From an uncultured Lachnospiraceae bacterium (GTDB taxonomy: Bacteria > Bacillota > Clostridia > Lachnospirales > Lachnospiraceae), in NCBI GenBank assembly GCA_944383325.1, contig CALWPC010000044.1, positions 1-32,439 of the forward strand: DNA of 32,439 bases, read 5' to 3'. Of this stretch, positions 26,614 through 32,439 are shown one piece after another. How positions within the stretch are numbered: position 1 is the first letter of the stretch; every line of letters starts with the position of its first letter. A program made the translations under genes and the position numbers. The notes below the pieces were generated by a model, which did not search any database, was not told the DNA's origin, and worked only from the letters and a program-made list of their open reading frames with translations.

Positions 26614-26991
26614 TTACTGCCCATCCTCAGATTCGTCCGCACTCTCATTGACCTCGTCAATCAGCTTTGACATCCTTACGCCATACTCAATCGACTGATC
26701 GGAAATAAACTGAATTTCCGGTGTGTTTCTTAAATTTACAGTCTGTGCGAGCAGCCGGCGAATAAAGCCTTCCGCACTCTGCAGTCCGGCCAGTGTATCC
26801 CTCTGTGCCTGTTCGTCGCCGAGCACACTGATATACGCCTTACAAAACTTCAAATCCGGCGTAACCTCCACAGACACCACCGAGGTCATCGGATGGATGC
26901 GCGGATCTTTAATCTCTTCATGAATAATATGACTCAGTTCTCTCTGTACTTCCGCATTAACCCTCGTATTTTTAATACTGTTTTTTTTCAT
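26614..26991 (-). CDS. rbfA: Ribosome-binding factor A (125 aa)
   Basis: A KH-fold protein that binds free 30S subunits and helps mature the 5' end of 16S rRNA. The beginning RVNAEVQRELSHIIHEEIKDPRI, the core MTSVVSVEVTPDLKFCKAYISVLG and LRNTPEIQFISDQSIEYGVRMSKLI are characteristic. Length is typical. AGGAGG lies 4 bases ahead of the start. It is 32 bases after infB; the acidic C terminus is common in the family. Confidence 0.97.
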   Translation of the reverse strand: MKKNSIKNTRVNAEVQRELSHIIHEEIKDPRIHPMTSVVSVEVTPDLKFCKAYISVLGDEQAQRDTLAGLQSAEGFIRRLLAQTVNLRNTPEIQFISDQSIEYGVRMSKLIDEVNESADESEDGQ

Positions 26992-27023
26992 AAGGCCTCC
27001 TGCTTTCTACATCAACCGCCTGC

Positions 27024-29789
27024 TTACCGCGGAACCTCGACCATTTCAAAGGCCTCGATCATATCCCCTTCCTGCAGGTCGTTAAAATCTTCCATCACAA
27101 GTCCGCACTCATAATTGCTGCGCACTTCCTTCACATCGTCTTTAAAACGCTTCAGCGACGCCAGAGGTCCCTCGTACAGTACCTTGTCGTCCCGTTTTAC
27201 GCGGACACTGCAGCCGCGCTTAAAGACGCCGTCCAGTACATAAGAGCCCGCAATCGTTCCGACGCCGGACGCCTTGAACAACTGCCGTACCTCCGCATGC
27301 CCGATCACCTTTTCCTCATAGATCGGATCTAACATTCCCTTCATCGCCGCTTCCACATCTTCAATCGCATTGTAGATGACTTTATACAGCCTCAGATCTA
27401 CGCCCTCGCGCTCCGCAACCAGTTTTGCCGTTGCGTCAGGCCGTACATTGAATCCGATAATAATCGCATTGGAGGCGGAGGCGAGACTGACGTCCGACTC
27501 TGTGATGGCTCCCACTCCTCCATGAATCACCTTGACAACGACTTCCTCGTTGGAAAGTTTCAGCAGACTGGATTTCACTGCCTCCACCGAACCCTGTACG
27601 TCCGCCTTGACAATAATATCCAGTTCCTTTAAATTGCCGGCCTGTATCTGTGAAAACAAATCATCAAGCGACATTTTTGCTTTTCGAGTATCTTCCAACA
27701 GCCGCTCTCTTCCCTGGGACACAAACGTCTCCGCGAAATGTCTCGCTTCCTTGTCGCTCTCCGGTGCGACAAAAATTTCTCCGGCATTCGGGACGTCGTT
27801 AAATCCGAGAATTTCCACCGGCTGAGACGGCCCCGCCGACTGTACCCGACAGCCGGAATCATCCATCATGGCGCGCACTTTTCCGTAGCATGCGCCTGCC
27901 GCAATAAAATCACCGACATGCAGCGTCCCCTTCTGAACTAACACTGTTGCAACCGGACCTTTGCCCTTGTCAAGCTCCGCCTCAATCACGAGACCGCGGG
28001 CCTGACGGTTGGGATTCGCTTTTAACTCCAAAATCTCAGATGTCAAAAGAATCATTTCCAACAGCTGATCAATACCCTCCTGCGTATGCGCGGATACCGG
28101 CACAAATACCGTGCTGCCGCCCCAGTCCTCCGGCACGAGCTCATATTCTGCCAATTCCTGTTTCACCTTATCCACATTGGCGCTCGGCTTATCAATCTTA
28201 TTAACCGCAACGATAATTTCAACACCCGCCGCCTTTGCATGATTGATCGCCTCCACCGTCTGAGGCATCACGCCGTCGTCCGCTGCGACTACAAGAATCG
28301 CAATGTCCGTTGAATTTGCTCCTCTCATACGCATGGCGGTAAACGCCTCGTGTCCGGGCGTATCCAGAAACGTAATGTTCTGCCCATTGCAAGTAACAAC
28401 ATATGCGCCGATATGCTGCGTAATACCGCCCGCCTCACGGTCAGTCACCCTCGTATTCCGAATCGCATCGAGAAGCGAGGTTTTCCCGTGATCAACATGA
28501 CCCATAACACAGACTACCGGAGCGCGGGAAATCATCGTGCTCTCATCCTCTTCTTCTTCCTTTAACAGCTCTGCGATGACATCCACCTTTACTTCCGCTT
28601 CAGCAATGCAGTTAAACTCCAATGCAATTTCTTCGGCAGTCTCAAAGTCGATCTCCTGATTTACTGTGACGACCACTCCCTGCATAAACAGTTTCTTTAC
28701 GATGACCGACGGCTGTACTTTCATCTTGTCGGCAAGTTCTTTGACCGTCATCACATCCGGAAGAGTGATTGTGCGAATCACATCCTCTTTCGGCTCCTGC
28801 TTAGGCTGCGGCTTCACCGGCTTGCGGGTCGGCTTTTCCAGGCTTCTCGGCGCTCTCTTTTCAAAACGGTCCCGATCATGACGCTTTTTGTCATTTCTCT
28901 GGTTCTGGCGCTCATTTTTCTGATTTTGACGCTCCATCGCCTCCGTCGGGCGTTCCAGTGCCATTCGGTCTCTCCCACCGGACGACCTCGCCGGATTTGC
29001 TCCTGACTGACCTCTGAAACCACCACGCCTCTGCGCATCCTGTGCGCCGCCGCGTCTCTGCGCCTGCTCTGTGCGGTTTTGGCCGCCTCTGCGCTGATCC
29101 TGCCGGTTCGTCTGTGTGTCTCGGCGGCGGAAATTGTCACCTCCGCCCTGGCGCTGTGCCCCGTGCTGCCTGACAGGCTTATCGCCCGATGCGCTGCGCG
29201 CACGCTGACCTGCATTTTGGTTCTGCGCTCTTGTCTCGCCCGTATGGACGGCGCCTGCCGTTTCCTTTGTCTGGCGCGGTTTCTCCTCAACCGGTTTTGC
29301 CGGCTTCTCCTGCGCCTCGGTATGCACAGCCTCCTGCGCCTGCACCGTCTTCTCGCTTTTTACCGGTTCTCTGCCGGCCTCCTGTACCGAAACCGGTGTC
29401 TTTGTACTCTCCGTTTTGATAGTCTCCGTCTTTGAAACTTCCTTTGCCGGTTCCTGCGCTGTCTTTTGGATCGGCTCTTCTTTCTTAGCCGCATCTGCCG
29501 CCGGTTCCTGCTCCTGCGGTCTGCGCTTTTTCCGCTCTCTAAGGCGCATATCCGGGCCTCCTGTCATCCGGCTGTTCTGCGGATTAAATACCTGAATAAT
29601 ATTGCGTTTTCTGCGCTCCGGCCGCTTTTTCCGGCGCTCCAGTATTTCCTTCACACGCGTTACCTCGTCATCCTCCAGGGTACTCATATGTCCCTTCACT
29701 TCAATATTGAGTTTCTCCAGAATATCCAAAAGCTCCTTACTTGATTTTCCCAATTCCTTCGCTAATTCGTGCACTCTAATTTTCGACAT
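27024..29789 (-). CDS. infB: Translation initiation factor IF-2 (921 aa)
   Basis: GTPase that places initiator tRNA on the 30S subunit. The N-terminal IF2_N domain ([22 protein letters not shown]) is followed by about 270 residues of low-complexity sequence rich in Gln, Arg, Gly, Lys, Glu and Ala. A second IF2_N-like part ([23 protein letters not shown]) precedes the G domain with GHVDHGKT (near 430), [12 protein letters not shown] and SAHT. Domains II to IV follow to the end. It is longer than the Bacillus protein (716) because of the linker. I take ATG 29789 with GGAGGG at 8 bases; the frame is open 74 codons upstream, overlapping ylxQ, but that part does not look like IF-2. It overlaps the ylxQ end by 14 bases. 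Confidence 0.97.
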   Translation of the reverse strand: MSKIRVHELAKELGKSSKELLDILEKLNIEVKGHMSTLEDDEVTRVKEILERRKKRPERRKRNIIQVFNPQNSRMTGGPDMRLRERKKRRPQEQEPAADAAKKEEPIQKTAQEPAKEVSKTETIKTESTKTPVSVQEAGREPVKSEKTVQAQEAVHTEAQEKPAKPVEEKPRQTKETAGAVHTGETRAQNQNAGQRARSASGDKPVRQHGAQRQGGGDNFRRRDTQTNRQDQRRGGQNRTEQAQRRGGAQDAQRRGGFRGQSGANPARSSGGRDRMALERPTEAMERQNQKNERQNQRNDKKRHDRDRFEKRAPRSLEKPTRKPVKPQPKQEPKEDVIRTITLPDVMTVKELADKMKVQPSVIVKKLFMQGVVVTVNQEIDFETAEEIALEFNCIAEAEVKVDVIAELLKEEEEDESTMISRAPVVCVMGHVDHGKTSLLDAIRNTRVTDREAGGITQHIGAYVVTCNGQNITFLDTPGHEAFTAMRMRGANSTDIAILVVAADDGVMPQTVEAINHAKAAGVEIIVAVNKIDKPSANVDKVKQELAEYELVPEDWGGSTVFVPVSAHTQEGIDQLLEMILLTSEILELKANPNRQARGLVIEAELDKGKGPVATVLVQKGTLHVGDFIAAGACYGKVRAMMDDSGCRVQSAGPSQPVEILGFNDVPNAGEIFVAPESDKEARHFAETFVSQGRERLLEDTRKAKMSLDDLFSQIQAGNLKELDIIVKADVQGSVEAVKSSLLKLSNEEVVVKVIHGGVGAITESDVSLASASNAIIIGFNVRPDATAKLVAEREGVDLRLYKVIYNAIEDVEAAMKGMLDPIYEEKVIGHAEVRQLFKASGVGTIAGSYVLDGVFKRGCSVRVKRDDKVLYEGPLASLKRFKDDVKEVRSNYECGLVMEDFNDLQEGDMIEAFEMVEVPR

Positions 29790-30120
29790 GTATGTTCCCT
29801 CCATATTCCTGATTTGCTGATTCCAACTGTCCGGTGATTGCTTTTGCCATATTTTCCTCAACACAGGCGATTGATGCCCGAAATTCTTTTCCAATTGCAT
29901 GCCCAAGCCGCTCTTTTGTCTCAAAATAATAGCACGGGAGCCGATAATAATCGCACATATTCCGAAACTTTTTTTTCGTATTGGCAGAAGCATCCTCTGC
30001 AATAATGACAAGACAGGCTTTTCGGCCCTTCACCGCTTTCTCCACGGCAAATTCACCGCTCACAATTTTGCCGGCTCTCGCTGCAAGCCCGATCATGCCG
30101 AGCGCCTTATGCGTGTTCAA
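29776..30120 (-). CDS. ylxQ: L7Ae-family ribosomal protein YlxQ (114 aa)
   Basis: A small RNA-binding protein of the L7Ae/L30e fold, related to proteins that bind kink-turn RNAs. [26 protein letters not shown] and [16 protein letters not shown] match YlxQ of Bacillus. The start codon appears to be TTG at 30120, with AAGGAG 10 bases upstream; the next ATG (30096) would remove part of the first strand. It overlaps ylxR by 14 bases and infB by 14 bases, a tightly packed arrangement that suggests coupled translation. Precise function in clostridia is not settled. Confidence 0.9.
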   Translation of the reverse strand: MNTHKALGMIGLAARAGKIVSGEFAVEKAVKGRKACLVIIAEDASANTKKKFRNMCDYYRLPCYYFETKERLGHAIGKEFRASIACVEENMAKAITGQLESANQEYGGNIHVEN

Positions 30121-30385
30121 TCTGCTCTAGCTCCTTTCTCAGACGCTCATATACCTCTGCGTCCAAAGACATATGAAACGAGCGCTCCAGACCTCTCGTT
30201 TTCACCGCTTTCTGAAAACACTCTGAGGATCGGCACAAGTATGCCCCTCTTCCATTTAACTTTCCGGTTGCGTCGAGCACAAATTCGCCTTCCGGCGTTC
30301 TCACCACGCGCAGAAGCTCTCTTTTCTCTTTTAATTCCCGGCACCCGACACATTGCCGTCTCGGAACCTTTCTTGTCACTGCCAC
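30107..30385 (-). CDS. ylxR: YlxR family protein (DUF448, 92 aa)
   Basis: A small basic protein between nusA and ylxQ. It has the family signature CVGCRELKEKRELLRVVR near the start and GRGAYLCRSSECFQKA in the middle; the latter forms a conserved surface in solved YlxR structures. The cysteines at positions 12, 15, 51 and 56 could bind a metal, though I infer that only from spacing. The family is thought to bind RNA, and some members are reported to act as nucleoid-associated regulators. The ylxQ start lies inside its last codons. Confidence 0.93.
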   Translation of the reverse strand: MAVTRKVPRRQCVGCRELKEKRELLRVVRTPEGEFVLDATGKLNGRGAYLCRSSECFQKAVKTRGLERSFHMSLDAEVYERLRKELEQIEHA

Positions 30386-30429
30386 ATTATCACATCCTGC
30401 CTGCTTAAGCTATTTTACGCCTCCAACAA

Positions 30430-31599
30430 TCAATCGTTTTGCTCCTCAGGATCCTGCATATTTACCGCATCATCCTCTTCATACACATCTTCCTCGTACT
30501 CGTCGTCATAATATTCGTCATCATCGTAGTATTCATCATCATACTCATCATACCAGTCCGGCGTTTCCTTTGCCTGCGTCTCACTTTTAATGTCGATTTT
30601 ATAACCGGTCAGACGGGCGGCAAGGCGCGCATTTTGTCCCTCTTTTCCGATAGCCAGAGACAACTGATAGTCCGGCACGACAACCTTGGCGCTTTTCTCA
30701 TCCGGATCGGCCATAACTGACACCACCTTGGCCGGACTTAATGCGTTTTCAATCAAAATCGCCGGATTCTCGCTCCAGTTTATAATATCAATTTTTTCAC
30801 CCTGAAGTTCCTCCACAATCGTGTTGACGCGGACGCCGTTTACACCGACACATGCGCCGACCGGATCGACATCCGGATTATTGGACCAAACGGCCATTTT
30901 CGTGCGGGACCCCGCCTCACGCGAAATCGCTTTAATCTCTACGGTGCCGTCGCGGACTTCCGTCACCTCTGTCTCAAACAGCCGCTTCACAAACTCGGGG
31001 TGCGTTCTCGACACCAGAACGCGCGGTCCTTTCGTCGTATCACGAACCTCTAAAATATACAGTTTGATGCGTTCGGTCGGTTTGAACACTTCGCCTTTTA
31101 CCTGTTCATTTTCCGTCAGCACCGCATCTAGCTTTCCGAGATTGATACTGATATTTTTTCCGTTCACGCGCTGCACAATACCGGTCACAATATCCTTTTC
31201 TTTTCCGTAATACTGATTAAACAGCGCCTTGCGCTCCTCCTCACGGATTTTCTGCAAAATCACGTTTTTTGCGTTCTGCGTCGCAATACGTCCAAACTCT
31301 TTTGACTGAATTTCTATGTTTACGGTGTCGCCCACCTCATAAGCCGGACTGATTTTCTTTGCTTCTTCCAGACTGATCTCCAACACCGGATCCTGTATTT
31401 GTTCGACCACCTGCTTTTGAGCATACACATGAAAATCTCCGCTCTCCTTGTCAATCGTTACGCACACATTGTCTGCCTTGCCAAAATGATTCTTACAAGC
31501 CGTCAGCAAACTGTTCTCGATCGCCTCCAGCAGCGTATCTTTGCTGATCTCCTTTTCCCTCTCCAACGTATCAAGCGCCTCGATCAATTCCTTGTTCAT
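30430..31599 (-). CDS. nusA: Transcription elongation/termination factor NusA (389 aa)
   Basis: Binds RNA polymerase and nascent RNA, and promotes pausing and intrinsic termination. The N-terminal polymerase-binding domain (NKELIEALDTLEREKEISKD) is followed by S1 (AVLTENEQVKGEVFK region) and KH1-KH2 domains (DPVGACVGVNGVRVNTIVEEL and LSLAIGKEGQNARLAARLTG). The last 50 residues are an unusual Asp/Glu/Tyr-rich tail (DEYDDEYYDDDEYYDDEYEED). ATG 31599 follows GGAGG at 5 bases; a GTG-type opening eight codons earlier lacks a site. It lies 104 bases after rimP, with a hairpin in the gap. A terminator-like hairpin upstream of rimP may be its autoregulatory target. Confidence 0.97.
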   Translation of the reverse strand: MNKELIEALDTLEREKEISKDTLLEAIENSLLTACKNHFGKADNVCVTIDKESGDFHVYAQKQVVEQIQDPVLEISLEEAKKISPAYEVGDTVNIEIQSKEFGRIATQNAKNVILQKIREEERKALFNQYYGKEKDIVTGIVQRVNGKNISINLGKLDAVLTENEQVKGEVFKPTERIKLYILEVRDTTKGPRVLVSRTHPEFVKRLFETEVTEVRDGTVEIKAISREAGSRTKMAVWSNNPDVDPVGACVGVNGVRVNTIVEELQGEKIDIINWSENPAILIENALSPAKVVSVMADPDEKSAKVVVPDYQLSLAIGKEGQNARLAARLTGYKIDIKSETQAKETPDWYDEYDDEYYDDDEYYDDEYEEDVYEEDDAVNMQDPEEQND

Positions 31600-31671
31600 T
31601 TTTTCCTCCGTTCTGACGCACACCGCGTTTCCTTTCCTTTAGATTTTATTTCCTATTGCCTGTATGTTTTT

Positions 31672-31701
31672 GGCGGCACGCTGACCATACAGCAAGCCGC
31701 C
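31672..31701 (-). other. Intergenic hairpin between rimP and nusA
   Basis: On the minus strand GGCGGC (31701-31696) pairs with GCCGCC (31677-31672), and GCTG/CAGC pair inside across a 2-by-2 internal loop. It starts two bases after the rimP stop. It is followed by AAAAA, not a T-run, so it is not a leftward terminator. It may be an RNA processing or stability element. Confidence 0.5.
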
Positions 31702-31703
31702 TG

Positions 31704-32171
31704 TTAAAAATCAAATGCCAGACGAATCAGCGCAATATCTGAGCGCAGAAATGTTTGTTCACCGGATTCTCCCATCTCCAATGTGACACGCTCCTCATCG
31801 TACGCGGTCAGCACGCCGGCAAATTCTTTCTCATGATTGACTGCCCGGTAAAGCCGGACTTCCACATCTTTTCCCAGACTGCGCTGAAAATCTTTTTCCT
31901 TTTTCAACGGACGTCCCAGTCCCGGGGAACTGACTTCCATGATATAGGGGTCGTCAATGAAATCTTCCCGATCCAACGCGTCACTCAGCGAACGGCTTAC
32001 AAGCTCACAGTCATCAATTGTAATACCGCCTTCTTTGTCGATATAGCTGCGCAAATACCAGTTGCTTCCTTCTTTTACATACTCGACATCGACAAGCTCA
32101 AAACCGTGTTCATCGAGAATCGGCTGCAGCAGCTGCTCTGTTCTCTGCTCATAGGTTTCTCTCTTTGTCAT
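31704..32171 (-). CDS. rimP: Ribosome maturation factor RimP (155 aa)
   Basis: Needed for assembly of the 30S subunit. The N-terminal domain has LLQPILDEHGFELVDVEYVKEG and LRSYIDKEGGITIDDCELVSRSLSDALD; the central VSSPGLGRPLKKEKDFQRSLGKDVEVRLY is the family signature. Length is typical at about 155. ATG 32171 has AAGGA 10 bases upstream; the frame is open 17 codons earlier, but that part runs into the leader hairpin. First gene of a nine-gene unit ending with ribF. Confidence 0.96.
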   Translation of the reverse strand: MTKRETYEQRTEQLLQPILDEHGFELVDVEYVKEGSNWYLRSYIDKEGGITIDDCELVSRSLSDALDREDFIDDPYIMEVSSPGLGRPLKKEKDFQRSLGKDVEVRLYRAVNHEKEFAGVLTAYDEERVTLEMGESGEQTFLRSDIALIRLAFDF

Positions 32172-32196
32172 ATTGCAACGTCCTTTCCAAAAATCC

Positions 32197-32230
32197 AAAA
32201 AGAAGAGTGGGCGTTCACCCACTCTCTTTC
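32197..32230 (-). terminator. Terminator-like hairpin in the rimP-nusA operon leader (candidate attenuator)
   Basis: AGAGTGGG (32225-32218) pairs with CCCACTCT (32211-32204) around a 6-base loop, with extra A/T pairs outside, followed by TCTTTTTGG on the minus strand. It lies about 20 bases downstream of the predicted start and 26 bases before the rimP start. Since the promoter is upstream of it, it must be read through or regulated. Bacillus subtilis NusA is known to control its operon through a NusA-dependent leader terminator; applying that here is inference. Confidence 0.7.
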
Positions 32231-32255
32231 TATTCCATATATCATCATTTACTAT

Positions 32256-32284
32256 ACTATAGCACTCCTGCCAGAATTATGCAA
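32256..32284 (-). promoter_or_regulatory. Sigma-A-type promoter of the rimP-nusA-infB operon
   Basis: On the minus strand TTGCAT (32279-32284) and TATAGT (32256-32261) have 17-base spacing. A second TATAGT-like sequence follows 5 bases later. The start should lie near 32249, with a leader of about 78 bases that includes the terminator-like hairpin. Confidence 0.75.
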
Positions 32285-32355
32285 GCACTAATTTTACAGC
32301 AGTGTTATGCACTTGTAGGATTACAATACATGTGTTACAACTGAATATTTAAAAA

Positions 32356-32427
32356 GCGGAAATACCTTTTCTGTGTTATATTTTTAGCTACCACACCAAA
32401 ACACAACAAGAAAGGATGTATTTCCGC
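32356..32427 (+). promoter_or_regulatory. Inverted repeat that covers the ribosome binding site of the right-edge gene
   Basis: GCGGAAATAC (32356-32365) is the exact complement of GTATTTCCGC (32418-32427). After a 2-base bulge the pairing continues with CTTTTC against GAAAGG, so the AAAGGA site at 32411-32416 would be inside the stem and the start codon directly at its foot. Only RNAs that begin upstream of 32356 could fold this way. Such read-in protection is known from several transposase genes. Confidence 0.6.
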
Positions 32428-32439
32428 ATGGCTAGTATA
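32428..32439 (+). CDS. Start of an unidentified plus-strand gene, truncated by window edge (possible transposase or integrase)
   Basis: ATG GCT AGT ATA (Met-Ala-Ser-Ile) begins 11 bases after an AAAGGA ribosome binding site. Only four codons are visible, so the product cannot be named. The hairpin that hides the ribosome binding site suggests a mobile-element gene. The gene is divergent from the rimP operon. The stretch 32285-32355 holds short A/T-rich repeats but no clear promoter on this strand. Confidence 0.4.

Overview
The window looks like a chromosomal segment from a Clostridia-class Firmicute, most likely a Lachnospiraceae-type gut anaerobe. The gene order rimP-nusA-ylxR-ylxQ-infB-rbfA-nrnA-truB-ribF followed by rpsO and pnp is a Gram-positive signature. 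A CBS/DRTGG-type family II pyrophosphatase and a secreted dockerin protein also fit that group. Almost all genes lie on the minus strand, so transcription runs right to left. The clear plus-strand genes are one AraC-type regulator and a gene that begins at the extreme right edge.

Right to left: a plus-strand reading frame starts at 32428, and a hairpin covers its ribosome binding site. A promoter at 32256-32284 reads leftward through a terminator-like leader hairpin into the rimP operon (32171-23857), which holds transcription/translation factors, ribosome maturation, tRNA pseudouridylation and flavin synthesis. rpsO has its own promoter and a structured leader. It is followed by a terminator, pnp and another terminator. 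Next is a secreted transglutaminase-like protein with a C-terminal dockerin.

At 19659-14958 lies the most interesting metabolic unit: a sugar isomerase (FucI/AraA superfamily), a transketolase split into two subunits, and a GlpK-like FGGY kinase. One strong promoter drives it, a cre-like site lies upstream, and one terminator closes it. The enzyme set implies isomerisation, phosphorylation and two-carbon transfer of a sugar. The D-apiose/D-apulose transketolase route is one candidate; the substrate cannot be proved from sequence.

Then come sbcD-sbcC with a DNA-deoxyinosine glycosylase, an aldo/keto reductase with its own promoter and a palindrome in its leader, pyrG, a strong terminator, ftsH, and a CBS-PPase whose stop codon overlaps that of the convergent AraC regulator. 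The regulator is divergent from an L-fucose isomerase gene, and their promoters overlap. After a terminator comes a small uridine-kinase-like P-loop protein. Its own terminator at about 122-162 is directly abutted by the 5' end of a group IIC intron that runs off the left edge. Such introns are known to insert behind terminators.

Start codons were chosen by Shine-Dalgarno spacing and family alignment from memory. No database search or folding program was run.
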